A program made the translations under genes and the position numbers. The notes under the pieces were generated by a model. That model was not told the origin of the DNA, did not search any database, and worked only from the letters and a program-made list of their open reading frames with translations. DNA of 64,000 nucleotides, taken from the NCBI RefSeq assembly GCF_002937115.1, contig NZ_NHRY01000139.1, positions 62,001 to 126,000 of the forward strand. Reading direction: 5' to 3'. Below are positions 16,710 through 26,800 of this stretch, piece after piece. The stretch's first letter is position 1, and every line of letters starts with the position of its first letter. The DNA is from Rhodopila globiformis. GTDB taxonomy: Bacteria > Pseudomonadota > Alphaproteobacteria > Acetobacterales > Acetobacteraceae.

Positions 16710-17768
16710 ATGACCGATCGTCCCTGGACCCCGCCCGCCATTCCGCCGCTGGCGCAGCACCGCGCCGCGGAGCTGCAGGCGCGCATCGACTTCAAGACCA
16801 AGCCGCCGGGCTCGCTCGGGCGGCTGGAGGAGATTGCGCTGCAGCTCGGCCTGATGCAGGACACCACCCATCCGGAACTGCGCAAGCCGACGGTGGTGGT
16901 GTTCGCCGGTGACCACGGCCTGGCGGCCGAGGGCGTCAGCCCGTTCCCGCCCGAGGTGACGCCGCAGATGGTGGCGAACTACCTGGCCGGCGGCGCCGGG
17001 ATCAACGTCTTCGCCCGCGCGGCCAACCTGGCGATCGTCGTGGTCGATGCCGGCGTCGCCGTCGACCTGCGGCCGCATCCCGATCTGCTGGTGCGCAAGG
17101 TCCGCTATGGCACCCGCAACGCCCTGCACGAGGATGCGATGACCGATGCCGAGGTCGCGCTGTGCCTCTCGCGCGGCGCCGAGGTCGTCGCCGGCGTTGC
17201 CGCGAGCGGCTGCAACGCCATCCTCCCCGGCGAGATGGGCATCGGCAACACCTCGTCGGCCGCGCTGCTGACCAGCGCGCTGGCGCCCGCGCCGCTGGAT
17301 GAATGCATCGGCATCGGCGCCGGCCATGTCGGCCCCGGCCTGGCGCACAAGAAGGCGGTGCTGGCGAAGGTGCAGCAGCGCCGTCCGGACGTGCATGACC
17401 CGCTGGCCGCGCTGGCCGCGTTCGGCGGCTGCGAGATCGCCATGATGACCGGCGCCATGCTGGAGGCGGCGTCGCGGCGCATGCTGATCGTGGTGGACGG
17501 GCTGATCTCCACCGCCGCCGCGCTGGTGGCGGCGCGGATCGACCCGGCGGTGACCGGCTATATGCTGTTCGCGCACGCCTCCGGCGACCGCTCGCACCAC
17601 CACGCCCTGCAGGCGCTGGGCGGCAAGCCGCTGCTCGACCTCGGCCTGCGGCTGGGCGAGGCGACCGGCGCGGCGCTGGCCTGGCCGCTGATCGCCGCCT
17701 CGGCCGGCTTCCTGGCCGAGATGGCAACGTTCGAATCCGCCGCGGTCAGCCAGCGGACCGCCCCGTGA
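16710..17768 (+). CDS. cobT: Nicotinate-nucleotide--dimethylbenzimidazole phosphoribosyltransferase
   Basis: This enzyme (CobT in Salmonella naming, CobU in P. denitrificans) makes alpha-ribazole phosphate from DMB and nicotinate mononucleotide. The 352-residue sequence has KTKPPGSLGRLEEIALQL, VVFAGDHGLAAEGVSPFP, LAGGAGINVFAR, GEMGIGNTSSAALL and GAGHVGPGLAHK, plus the catalytic Glu region near the C-terminus (GLRLGEATGAALAW). It overlaps the following cobS by one base. It is not the cobaltochelatase CobT subunit, which is absent here. Confidence 0.95.
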   Translation: MTDRPWTPPAIPPLAQHRAAELQARIDFKTKPPGSLGRLEEIALQLGLMQDTTHPELRKPTVVVFAGDHGLAAEGVSPFPPEVTPQMVANYLAGGAGINVFARAANLAIVVVDAGVAVDLRPHPDLLVRKVRYGTRNALHEDAMTDAEVALCLSRGAEVVAGVAASGCNAILPGEMGIGNTSSAALLTSALAPAPLDECIGIGAGHVGPGLAHKKAVLAKVQQRRPDVHDPLAALAAFGGCEIAMMTGAMLEAASRRMLIVVDGLISTAAALVAARIDPAVTGYMLFAHASGDRSHHHALQALGGKPLLDLGLRLGEATGAALAWPLIAASAGFLAEMATFESAAVSQRTAP

Positions 17769-18523
17769 TGGCGTTCGCCGCCCGCGAGGGGCGTGCCGTG
17801 TGGGCGGCGGCGATGTTCTTCACCCGCCTGCCGCTGCCCTCGCTGCCGGTGCTGCGGCCCGAGGACGAGAGCCGCGCCACCGGCTGGTGGCCGCTGATTG
17901 GCGTCGGCGTCGGCGCCCTGGTGGCGGCTGTGTGGTGGCTGGCCGCGCGCGTTCTGCCGGGCGGCGTCGCCGTGGGGCTGGCGCTGGCGGCGGGCATGCT
18001 GTTCACCGGCGCGATGCACGAGGACGGCTTCGCCGACGTCTGCGACGGCTTCGGCGGCGGCCGGACCCGCGAGCGCGTGCTGGAGATCATGCGCGACTCC
18101 CGTGTCGGGGCTTACGGCGCCGTCGGCGTCGTCATGCTGCTCGGACTGAAATGGCAGGCGATGGCGGCGCTGCCGGCGGGGCTGCTGCCGGCGGTGGTGA
18201 TCGCCGCGCACGCGCTGAGCCGCGGCGCGGCGCTGGGGATCACCGCGACCTTGCCCTATGCCCGCAGCGACGGGCGGCCGGCGCAGCGCATGACCGGGGT
18301 CTCCGGCGCGCGGCTGGCGGCTGGGGCGGTGGTGGCGTTGGCGCCGCTGCTGCTGCTGCCACTCGGCACGCGGGTGGCCTGCCTGGCGGTGACGGTGGCG
18401 GCGTGGGCCGGCTGCGCCCTGTGGTTCCGCCGCCGCCTGGGCGGCTACACCGGCGACTGCCTGGGCGCAACGCAGCAGGTCGCCGAGATCGCCATCCTGC
18501 TGGCCGCGCTGGCCACCCTATGA
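17768..18523 (+). CDS. cobS: Adenosylcobinamide-GDP ribazoletransferase
   Basis: The membrane enzyme (CobS, or CobV in P. denitrificans naming) joins GDP-cobinamide with alpha-ribazole, the last assembly step. The 251-residue hydrophobic protein contains AAMFFTRLPLPSL, the acidic block AMHEDGFADVCDGFGGGRTRERVLEIMRDSRVG (metal and substrate binding) split around Asp residues, and GGYTGDCLGATQQVAEI at the end. Several membrane helices lie between. ATG 17768 overlaps the cobT stop; GTG 17765 is the alternative. It overlaps the next gene by four bases. Confidence 0.95.
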   Translation: MAFAAREGRAVWAAAMFFTRLPLPSLPVLRPEDESRATGWWPLIGVGVGALVAAVWWLAARVLPGGVAVGLALAAGMLFTGAMHEDGFADVCDGFGGGRTRERVLEIMRDSRVGAYGAVGVVMLLGLKWQAMAALPAGLLPAVVIAAHALSRGAALGITATLPYARSDGRPAQRMTGVSGARLAAGAVVALAPLLLLPLGTRVACLAVTVAAWAGCALWFRRRLGGYTGDCLGATQQVAEIAILLAALATL

Positions 18524-19068
18524 CCCTGCTGCTGATCCGGCACACCGCGGTGATGGGCGCCGGCGGCCTGTGCTACGGCCGCACCGAGGTCCCTCTGGCC
18601 GCCAGCTTCGCCGCCGAGGCCGCCGCCGTACGCGCCGCCCTGCACACCACCTTGGCGCCCCAACCCTGGACGCTGTACGCCAGTCCCGCGCTGCGCTGCC
18701 GCCTGCTGGCCGAGACGCTCGACGCGCCGGTGACCCTCGATCCCCGCCTGGGCGAGGTCGATTTCGGCGACTGGGACGGCCACGCCTGGGACGACCTGCC
18801 GCGCGCGGCGCTGGATGGCTGGTGCGCGGATTTCGTCCACGCCCGCCCGCCCGGCGGCGAATCCTTCAAGGACCTGATCGCCCGCGCCGAGGACTTCGTC
18901 GCCGACGTCGCCCGCCGGCACGCGGACGGCACGGTGCTGGCGGTGACGCACGCCGGCATCATCCGCGCCTTGCTCGCCCCGCGCCGCGGCCTGGGCTATG
19001 CCGACGCCTTCAGCATCGCCGTGCCGCACGGCAGCATCCACGCCGTATCGGAGAGCCTCGCGCCATGA
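18520..19068 (+). CDS. Histidine phosphatase, probable alpha-ribazole phosphatase
   Basis: The 182-residue protein has the phosphoglycerate-mutase-type phosphohistidine signature LLIRHTAVMG (His8) with Thr in place of the usual Gly, as in CobC phosphatases. It also has YASPALRCRLLAETL, DPRLGEVDFGDWDG and VTHAGIIRALL. Its place between cobS and cobF, with ATGA overlaps on both sides, fits removal of phosphate from alpha-ribazole-5'-phosphate or adenosylcobalamin-5'-phosphate. It corresponds to Salmonella CobC, a name also used for a different enzyme at 35.2-36.3 kb, so no symbol is given. Confidence 0.85.
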   Translation: MTLLLIRHTAVMGAGGLCYGRTEVPLAASFAAEAAAVRAALHTTLAPQPWTLYASPALRCRLLAETLDAPVTLDPRLGEVDFGDWDGHAWDDLPRAALDGWCADFVHARPPGGESFKDLIARAEDFVADVARRHADGTVLAVTHAGIIRALLAPRRGLGYADAFSIAVPHGSIHAVSESLAP

Positions 19069-19835
19069 GCATGATCTACCTGATTGGCATGGGCCCCGGC
19101 GGCCCCGAATACCTCACCATGCAGGCCATCGCGGCGCTGCGGAAGCTGGATGTCGTCTTCATCCTGGAGAAGGACGGCCGCGGCAAGGAGGCGCTGAGCG
19201 AGGCGCGGCGGCAGATCCTGGATACCTACTGCGAGCCCGGCACCTTCCGGATCGTGACCGCGCCCAGCCCCGGGCGGCGGCCGGCCGGCGAGGACTACCT
19301 GGACGTCGTGGCCGACTGGCACCAACGCAAGACCGCGCTGATCGCCGGCATGATCCGCGACTCGCTGCGGCACGGCGAGATCGGCGGCATCCTGGTCTGG
19401 GGCGATCCGGCGCTGTACGACAGCAACATCGCCATCCTGCATCGCATCCGCCGCGAGCATCTGCCGGCACTGAGGTTCGAGGTGATCCCCGGCATCACCA
19501 GCGCCCAGTTGCTGACCGCCCGCCACCAGGTGCCGCTGAACGAAATCGGCGAGGACGTGCTGATCACCACCGCCCGCCGGATGCAGGCCGGCAGTGTCGA
19601 CGGCCACTCCAGCGCAGTGGTGATGCTGGACTCGAACGCCGCGTTCGAGCGGATCGACGGGGACGACCTGGATATCCACTGGGGCGCCTACCTGGGCACG
19701 GAGAATGAGGTGCTGGTCTCCGGGCCGCTGCGCGAGGTGCGCGGGCGGATCGCCGAACTGGTCGCCGAGCAGAAGCAGCGTCACGGGTGGATTTTGGACA
19801 TCTACCTGCTGAAGCGGCGGCGGGCCGGGGGGTGA
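19065..19835 (+). CDS. cobF: Precorrin-6A synthase (deacetylating)
   Basis: CobF methylates C1 and releases acetate in the aerobic pathway, forming precorrin-6A. The 256-residue protein shows YLIGMGPGGPEYLTMQAI, VFILEKDGRGKEAL (a CobF-typical block), ILVWGDPALYDSN, FEVIPGITSAQLL and HWGAYLGTENE. It overlaps the phosphatase gene by four bases and ends the cobT-cobS-phosphatase-cobF run. Its presence marks the oxygen-dependent route. Confidence 0.95.
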   Translation: MSMIYLIGMGPGGPEYLTMQAIAALRKLDVVFILEKDGRGKEALSEARRQILDTYCEPGTFRIVTAPSPGRRPAGEDYLDVVADWHQRKTALIAGMIRDSLRHGEIGGILVWGDPALYDSNIAILHRIRREHLPALRFEVIPGITSAQLLTARHQVPLNEIGEDVLITTARRMQAGSVDGHSSAVVMLDSNAAFERIDGDDLDIHWGAYLGTENEVLVSGPLREVRGRIAELVAEQKQRHGWILDIYLLKRRRAGG

Positions 19836-20010
19836 TGGGAAAACCTCAGCCGGTAATCGACCTGGTCATGCCCTCTGCCCGCGGCTCGGCACATGGGATC
19901 ATGGGTGACCATTAACGGCTGAAGGGAAACAGCACGAGTTTATTAGGACCTGCGCCTCGTCGAGGCCATCCTCCATCTGAGAGCGATGTTCTCGATGAGG
20001 GAGGCAGGAA

Positions 20011-20217
20011 TTGTGTCTGCTATGCATGGCCAATGTGGAACGCAGATCCTCGGCGGGTCGCGCCCATGTGCTCCAACTCCTGGCGCTCGTTGAGCATCCT
20101 GATGCGCTCCCGGCCGAGGCGGCGCTGCGGCTCGCCGGAGAAATTCTGGAACTGATCCGGGAGGAACGGACCGAGCGCCGGTGCGAGCCCGTGACTCCGC
20201 CTTCAGGCAGCCCATGA
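20011..20217 (+). CDS. Possible small helical protein
   Basis: A 68-codon frame starts at GTG 20011 with a strong GGGAGG site eight bases upstream. It encodes MANVERRSSAGRAHVLQLL from a second start at 20026, then PAEAALRLAGEILELIREER. The composition suits a short helical protein. No family is recognised, and nothing else is seen in the 19836-20246 spacer. Confidence 0.4.
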   Translation: MCLLCMANVERRSSAGRAHVLQLLALVEHPDALPAEAALRLAGEILELIREERTERRCEPVTPPSGSP

Positions 20218-20246
20218 AGCCCGCTGGAACACGAAGGGAGGCGATC

Positions 20247-21536
20247 ATGAAGAACAACAGCACCCAGACGCCGGAACACGGCACCATGCCCGGCCCATCC
20301 CAGGATCTCCTCACCGAGCTGGAGGCAGCCTACAAGGATATTCACGCCCATCCCGAGCTGTCGATGCAGGAGCGCCGCACGGCGGGCATCGCCGCCGCCT
20401 GGCTGCGGACGCATGGCTACGACGTCACCGAAGGCGTCGGCGGCACCGGCGTCGTCGGGCTGTTGCGCAACGGCGATGGCGCCACGGTGCTGCTGCGTGC
20501 CGACATGGATGCGCTGCCGATCGCGGAGAGCACAGGCCTGCCCTTTGCCAGCAAGGCAACCGGCACCGACCGTTTCAGCCAGTCCACCGCGATCGCGCAT
20601 TCCTGCGGCCACGACATGCATGTCGTCTGGCTGATGGGGGCGACACGCATCCTGGCCGAGAACCGCGACCGCTGGCACGGCACGGTGATGGCGGTGTTCC
20701 AGCCCGGGGAGGAAACCGCCCAGGGCGCGCGCGCCATGATCGAGGACGGCATGGTCAGGCGCTTCCCGAAGCCGGACGTGACATTGGGCCAGCACGTCAT
20801 GCCACTCAGCGCCGGCCTCATCGGCTGGCGCATCGGCACCATGCTCTCGGCCGGCGACAGCTGGGAGGTGACGCTGTTCGGCCGCGGCGCCCACGGGTCG
20901 ATGCCGCAGAAGAGCATCGACCCCGTGGTGATGGCTGCCTCCGCCGTCATGCGCCTGCAGACGGTGGTGTCGCGCGAAGTGGCCATGACCGACAGCGCCG
21001 TGGTCACGGTCGGCACCCTCCGGGCGGGCATGAGCGAGAATGTCATTCCGGACCGGGCCCTGCTCCGGCTCAATATCCGCACCTTTAAGGACCAGGTGCG
21101 CAGCCGGGTGCTGGCCGCGACCCGGCGCATCCTGGAGGCGGAGGCCACGGCATCGGGCGCGCCGAAGCCGCCGGAGTTTTCCGTGCTGAGCGAATACCCG
21201 GTGACCCGCAACGACGAGGCTGCCACGCGCAAGGTCGTGGCGGCCCTGGCGCGTCATTTCGGCACGGACCAGGTGCTCGAGATCGAGCCTGCCACGGCAA
21301 GCGAGGACTTCGGCCTGTTCGGCGCTGCCTGGGACGTGCCCGCGGTGTTCTGGGTCGTCGGCGGCACCGATCCGGAGAAATTCAAGGCGGCCGAGCAGGC
21401 CGGCAAGCTGGATGAGATTCCGGTCAATCACGCGCCGGACTTCGCGCCGGTGATCCACCCCACCCTGCGCACCGGCGTCGAGGCGATGCTTGCCGCCGCG
21501 GGTGCCTGGCTGGCCGCCGGGGAGGAAAAGCCCTGA
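20247..21536 (+). CDS. M20-family amidohydrolase/aminoacylase
   Basis: The 429-residue protein resembles hippurate hydrolases and IAA-amino acid hydrolases, dinuclear metalloenzymes that cleave N-acyl amino acids. Visible are IHAHPELSMQERRTA, LLRADMDALPIAE, the ligand cluster HSCGHDMHV, the catalytic Glu in FQPGEETAQGARAM, GRGAHGSMPQKSIDPV (dimerisation domain) and NHAPDFAPV near the end. There is no signal peptide, so it is likely cytosolic. A GAAGGGAGG site precedes ATG 20247. It is coupled to the next gene. Confidence 0.9.
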   Translation: MKNNSTQTPEHGTMPGPSQDLLTELEAAYKDIHAHPELSMQERRTAGIAAAWLRTHGYDVTEGVGGTGVVGLLRNGDGATVLLRADMDALPIAESTGLPFASKATGTDRFSQSTAIAHSCGHDMHVVWLMGATRILAENRDRWHGTVMAVFQPGEETAQGARAMIEDGMVRRFPKPDVTLGQHVMPLSAGLIGWRIGTMLSAGDSWEVTLFGRGAHGSMPQKSIDPVVMAASAVMRLQTVVSREVAMTDSAVVTVGTLRAGMSENVIPDRALLRLNIRTFKDQVRSRVLAATRRILEAEATASGAPKPPEFSVLSEYPVTRNDEAATRKVVAALARHFGTDQVLEIEPATASEDFGLFGAAWDVPAVFWVVGGTDPEKFKAAEQAGKLDEIPVNHAPDFAPVIHPTLRTGVEAMLAAAGAWLAAGEEKP

Positions 21537-22174
21537 GCGCCATCGAACCGGCAATCCTGCTGGTCAGGATACTCGATCTCATCGGCGCGTTCGTCTTCGC
21601 GATCAGCGGCGCGGCGCTGGGCGTGCAGCGCGGCATGGACCTGTTCGGCGTGCTGGTGCTCGCCTTCGTCACCGCCGTGGTGGGCGGCATCACGCGGGAT
21701 ATGCTCATCGGCGCCATCCCGCCTGACTCCATCGCGAGTTGGCACAATCTGGCGCTGGCCGTCGTGGCCGGGCTGCTGGTCTTTCGCTTCCACAGGCTGC
21801 TCGACCGGCTGCAGCACCCGGTGCTGTTCTTCGATGCGGCCGGGCTTGGGGTGTTCGCCGTGGCCGGGACCCAGAAAGCCCTGGAGTACGGGATCAATCT
21901 GCCGATGGCGGCCATCCTGGGCATGGTCAGCGGCATCGGCGGCGGCATGGTGCGCGACGTCCTGACGGCACAGGTGCCGACTGTCCTGCGCTCAGATATC
22001 TATGCCGTCGCCGCGCTGGCGGGCGCGTTGGTGGTGGTCGCAGGCAGCCAGGCCGGGCTGCCGCCGGCTGTCGTCGCGCCGGCCGGGATCGTACTCTGCG
22101 TGTTCCTGCGCCTGATGGCACTCTATCGAGGCTGGAAGCTGCCCGGCGCCCGCTTCGAAAAAGCCGGGCAATGA
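21533..22174 (+). CDS. Trimeric intracellular cation (TRIC)-type channel, apparent CTG start
   Basis: This UPF0126/TRIC membrane protein of about 213 residues has two pseudo-repeats: ILDLIGAFVFAISGAALGVQ then AVVGGITRDMLIGAIPP, and LGVFAVAGTQKALEYG then GIGGGMVRDVLTAQVP, with hydrophobic helices between. The first helix is essential to the fold, yet no ATG, GTG or TTG lies in frame ahead of it. The only placed candidate is CTG 21533, overlapping the M20 stop as CTGA and lying seven bases after GGAGG. GTG 21623 would delete helix 1. Confidence 0.8.
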   Translation: MSAIEPAILLVRILDLIGAFVFAISGAALGVQRGMDLFGVLVLAFVTAVVGGITRDMLIGAIPPDSIASWHNLALAVVAGLLVFRFHRLLDRLQHPVLFFDAAGLGVFAVAGTQKALEYGINLPMAAILGMVSGIGGGMVRDVLTAQVPTVLRSDIYAVAALAGALVVVAGSQAGLPPAVVAPAGIVLCVFLRLMALYRGWKLPGARFEKAGQ

Positions 22175-22250
22175 GCCACCGTCCTCGCAACCATGACGGG
22201 ATTGGCGCCGGCGCGTCCTGGCCGGCTCCCATGACGAAGCAGGAACAATT

Positions 22251-23039
22251 CTATGCCGCCTCTCCCACCCAGCGCGTCCCCGGTACCAGGATCATCGCGA
22301 AGTACGGCACGCTGGCCGGATCGACCTCGGCCAACGGTAGCACGCGCTGGCGGGCCATAGTGCCGCGCTCGACGTAGATCGCCCGGCCGGTCATCCCGAG
22401 TTCCCGCAGCACGCCGCATACCTTGGGGAAATTGCCGCCCAGCTTCATGATCGCCGCCGCCTCGGTCCGCGCCAGGTGCCGGGCCAGATCTTCGGCCGGC
22501 AGCACGCCGGACAGCACCGTCAGCGTCTGGTTGCGGTACATCAGCGGCGTGGACGCCGCCGCGGCGCAGGCCACCACCGAGCAGACGCCCGGCACCACGA
22601 TCGTTTCGTAGCGGCCGGCCAGGCGGTCATGCAGGTACATATACGAGCCGTAGAACAGCGGATCGCCCTCGCAGATCGCGGCGACGTCGCGGCCGGCGTC
22701 CAGGTGCCTGGCCACCGCCACGCAGGAGTCGTCATAGAAGTCCCGCAGCGCGGTCTCGTAGCAGAACGGCGGCGGAAGCTTCTCGGTGGTCACCGGATAG
22801 ACCAGCGGCAGCCGGACCTGTTCCGGGCGCAGGTAGCCCTCGACGATGCCCAGCGCATTGCTGGCGCGGCCTTTCGCCACCGGATAGGCGACCACCGGTG
22901 CCTCCTGCAGCAGGCGCAGCGCCTTCAGGGTGATCAGCTCAGGATCGCCCGGGCCGACGCCGAGGCCAAGCAGGCGGCCGGTGTGGCGCGCGGAGAAATT
23001 CGGTGTGTCGTTCATGGGACCTGCTGCGGGCGATATCAC
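22251..23039 (-). CDS. cobI: Precorrin-2 C20-methyltransferase
   Basis: CobI adds the C20 methyl, giving precorrin-3A. It has [54 protein letters not shown] and [15 protein letters not shown], the block characteristic of CobI/CbiL. GTG 23039 overlaps the cobM stop by four bases and has GGAG upstream; ATG 23015 (MNDTPN) is an equally possible start. It is the last gene of the operon DUF1636-cobW-cobN-cobM-cobI. Confidence 0.95.
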   Translation of the reverse strand: MISPAAGPMNDTPNFSARHTGRLLGLGVGPGDPELITLKALRLLQEAPVVAYPVAKGRASNALGIVEGYLRPEQVRLPLVYPVTTEKLPPPFCYETALRDFYDDSCVAVARHLDAGRDVAAICEGDPLFYGSYMYLHDRLAGRYETIVVPGVCSVVACAAAASTPLMYRNQTLTVLSGVLPAEDLARHLARTEAAAIMKLGGNFPKVCGVLRELGMTGRAIYVERGTMARQRVLPLAEVDPASVPYFAMILVPGTRWVGEAA

Positions 23040-23803
23040 TGGCCGCGCTCCGGGCGGAAGCGGCGGCGGTAGTCGGGATCATACAGGGCGCTTTCGCGGA
23101 AAGCGTCGGCCTCCAACGCACGCCCGACCAGCACCAGCGCGGTACGCTCGATCGGTGCCGCGGCAAGCTGGGCGGCTATGGAGGACAGCGTGCCGCGCAC
23201 CACGCGCTGGTCGGACCAGCTTGCCCGTTCCACCACCGCCACCGGACAGTCCGCGCCATACAGTGGCGTCAGTTCGGCGACGATGCGGTCCAGCGCGTGG
23301 ATCGCCAGGTGGATCGCCAGCGTCGCGCCGGTGGCGCCGAACGCCGACAGAGTCTCCGTTGGCGGCATTGCCGAGGCGCGGCCGGAGACGCGGGTCAGCA
23401 CCAGGCTCTGCGCCACCTCCGGCACCGTCAGCTCCTGCCCGAGCACCGCGGCGGCGGCGGCGAAGGCGGGGACGCCGGGGGTCAGCGTATACGGAATGCC
23501 AAGCCGCCGCAGCCGCCGGACCTGCTCGGCCACCGCGCTGTACACCGACAGGTCGCCGGAGTGCAGCCGCGCGACGTCCTCGCCCGCTTCATGCGCCTTG
23601 ACGTATTCCGCCTCGATCTCATCCAGCGACAGCGGCGCGGTGTTGACGATGCGGGCGCCGGGCGGGCAGTGCGACAACAGGTCCTCCGGCACGATCGAGC
23701 CGGCGATCAGGCACACCGGGCAGCGCGCCAGCAAATCCCGCCCGCGCAGGGTGATCAGGTCCGCGGCGCCCGGGCCGGCGCCGATGAAATGCACGGTCAT
23801 CAC
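23036..23803 (-). CDS. cobM: Precorrin-4 C11-methyltransferase
   Basis: CobM methylates C11, yielding precorrin-5. The 255-residue protein has [51 protein letters not shown] and [18 protein letters not shown], the last typical of CobM/CbiF. Four-base overlaps tie it to cobN upstream and cobI downstream. Confidence 0.95.
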   Translation of the reverse strand: MMTVHFIGAGPGAADLITLRGRDLLARCPVCLIAGSIVPEDLLSHCPPGARIVNTAPLSLDEIEAEYVKAHEAGEDVARLHSGDLSVYSAVAEQVRRLRRLGIPYTLTPGVPAFAAAAAVLGQELTVPEVAQSLVLTRVSGRASAMPPTETLSAFGATGATLAIHLAIHALDRIVAELTPLYGADCPVAVVERASWSDQRVVRGTLSSIAAQLAAAPIERTALVLVGRALEADAFRESALYDPDYRRRFRPERGQ

Positions 23804-26800
23804 TCGTCTCCAGACAGAAGGCCGATCACCGCGTTGCGGCGGGGGCGCCAGAGGTCGCGGCGCAGGGCTTCGCGCAGCCGCGCCTGCATTGCCGCGCGGG
23901 CCTGCGGATTCGCGGCGCGCAGGAAGTCATCCACCTCGGGGTTGCCCAGCGTGGCGTCGAACAGCAGGTCGAACGGGCGGTCCAGCCGCTGTGGCAGGGT
24001 GGCGGCGAAGGCGAACAGCCCGTCGACGGCGCGGGCGATCTCGGCGCCGCCGCGGTAGCCGTGCCGCATCATGCCGGCGATCCAGGCCGGATTGGCGGCG
24101 CGGCCGCGGGTCACCAGCGCGACTTCCTCGATCAGCGTGCGAGTGTGGGGAGCCTCGGGCTGCGAGGTGTCCAGGTGGTACAGCGCCGGAAGCTGCCCCA
24201 GCGCGTCCGCCGCCGCCGCGAAGCCGCCCTCGTGCGCGGCATGTTCGCCGCCGTCCAGCAGGTCGGTCTCGCGATGGTCCTGGGGGTGAACGAAGGCATC
24301 CGCGGCGGCGACGCGCGCTGAAAAATCGGCGCCGCAGTCCAGCCCGCTGCCGTAGGCATGGGCCGAGCCGGCCAGGTAAGCGGCGCCAAGCGCGGCGCGG
24401 TCGCGCCAGGTGCCGGCGGCCAGCGCCGCGTCCACGCCGGCGCCGTAGTCGCCGGGCGCGCTGCCGTAGATCCGGGCGGTGGCGCGGCGAAACGCCTCGG
24501 CGTCCAGGCCGCGTGCCGTGGCGGCCAGGCGGTTCCAGTCCGGCGCCTCGTCGCGTTCCGCCACCAGGCGGACGGCGGAGTCGAACAGCAGGATTTGCTG
24601 CTCGAACATGTCGCGGAACAGGCCGGAGATGCGCAGCGTCACGTCCACCCGGGGGCGGTCGAGCACCGCCAGCGGCAGCACGGTGACGCCGGTGACGCGG
24701 GCCGATGAATCGTCCCATGTCGGCCGCACGCCCAGCAGCACCAGGGCGAGGGCAAGATCCTCGCCGCCGGTGCGCAGGCTTGCGCTGCCCCACAGGTCCA
24801 GCACCAGCGACCGCGGCCAGTCGCCATGGTCCTGCAGGTGCCGGCGCAGCAGGTCGTCGGCCGCCCGCTCGGCCAGCGCGACGGCGGAGCGGGTCGGGAT
24901 GGTGCGCGGATCGACGGTGAACAGGTTGCGCCCGGTCGGCAGCACGTCGGCCCGCCCGCGCGTCGGCGCGCCGGCCGGGCCGGGGGCGACCCAGCGGCCG
25001 TCGAGCGCGGCGCACAGGGCGGCGGCTTCGGAAGGAGCGCAGCGGTCGAGGGCAGCTTCGATCCGGGCGAACGTCGGGTTGGCGTCGTGGCGGTGCGCAT
25101 CGGCAGGCGGCAGGAGCGCCCCCTCGGCCCTCTCCGCCCCATCGTCATGGCCGGGCGTGTCCTGGCCATCCACCGCCCGCCGCTGAAGCGCAGATGACCG
25201 GGACACGCCCGGCCATGACGATGGGGCTGGGGCTCGCCGCCCGACGTCCCCGCACGCCCGGCGCAGCGCCGCCACCAGCGCCGCGCGGCTGTCCGCACCC
25301 GGCGCCTGCCCGAACACATGCAGCCCGTCGCGGATCTGCAGTTCCTTCACGTCGCACAGGTAGGCATCCAGCCGCGCCAGCGCCTCGTCCTCCGGCGCAT
25401 CCGGCGCCACACCGCTCTCCGCCAGCAGGCCCAGCGACGCGGCACGGTCCAGCACCTCCCGCCGCAACAGCGTGGCGCGGCGGCGGTCCAGGCCATCGGC
25501 GACGGCGTATTCGTCGATCAGCCGCTCCAGTTCGATGGCGCCGCCATGGCTGCCGGCGCGCTTCAGCGGCGGGGTCAGGTGGCCGATGGTGACGGCGCCC
25601 AGCCGGCGCTTGGCCGCGGCGGCCTCGCCGGGGTTGTTGACGATGAACGGATAGACCACCGGCAGCCCGCGGCACAGCGCCGCCGGCGTGCAGGCCTCCG
25701 ACAGCGCCACCGCCTTGCCCGGCAGCCACTCCAGCGTGCCGTGGGTGCCGAGATGCAGCAGCGCATGCGCGTCAAGCCGCATCCGCAGCCACAGGTAGAA
25801 CGCGACATAGGCATGCCGCGGCGGCTGGACCGGATCGTGATAGGTCGCGCGGCGCTCCTCGGCGCGGCCGCGTTCGGGCTGCACCGCCAGCACGAAGCCG
25901 CCCCGGCGCACGTGGCGGAGCACGAACTGTCCGTCCTGCACCGCCGCATCGGCTTCCGGCTCGCCCCAGCACGCCAGGATGTCCTGCCGCAGCGCCGCCG
26001 GCAGGGTGGTGAAGACATCCCGGTAGTCCGCGACGGTCAGCAAAGGGGCCGGTGGCGCCTCGGTCAGCATCCGGGTCAGCGCGGCCGCGCCGGGCGAGGC
26101 ACCGCCGGTGTCGTAGCCCTGTCCGGCCAGCAGCGACAGGATGGCATCGAGGCTGGCGAAGCTGTCCAGGCCGACGGCGTGCCCGACCTGTCCGCCCTCG
26201 CCGGCGGCACCGGGGTAATCCGACAGCACCACCGCCACCCGCCGCCCACCGCGCGGCGTCGCCGCCAGCCGCGCCCAGCCCAGCGCCCGGTCCGCCGCCA
26301 GGGCAACGCCTGCCTCATCGGCGCAATGCCGGGTGCGGGCGAATTCCAGCATCGGCTCCGGCGCCGCCTGCTGCTTGAACGCGATCGCCGTCGTCAGCAG
26401 CCGCCCGTCCAGTTCCGGCAGCACCACCTGCATGGCCAGGTCCGCCTGAGACAGGCCGCGGCTGGACTCCGCCCAGGCCTCGCGCGCCGCGCCCGACAGC
26501 AGCACCTGCAGCACCGGCACGCCGGCGGCATCCAGCGGCGAGCCGGCATCGCCCTGCGCCGCGCTGAAAGCGGTCGCGTTCAGCACCACTGCCGGCGCCC
26601 AGTCCCGCAGCCGCGCCGCGACGAACGCGCCCACGTCCGGGTCCTTGAGGCTGGATACATACACCGCCCGCACGCCGAATCCGCGATCGGCCAGGGCGGC
26701 GGCCAGCGTCTCCACCGGCGCGATGTCGCCGGCCAGCAGATGCGCGCGGTAGAACACGATCACCGCCAGCCCGGCCTCGCCCGTCGCCGGCACCGGCAGG

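Noticed and set aside
16710-17768. CobT as the cobaltochelatase subunit of the same name
   Set aside because: The sequence has the phosphoribosyltransferase motifs, not the VWA/AAA-type features of the chelatase CobT.
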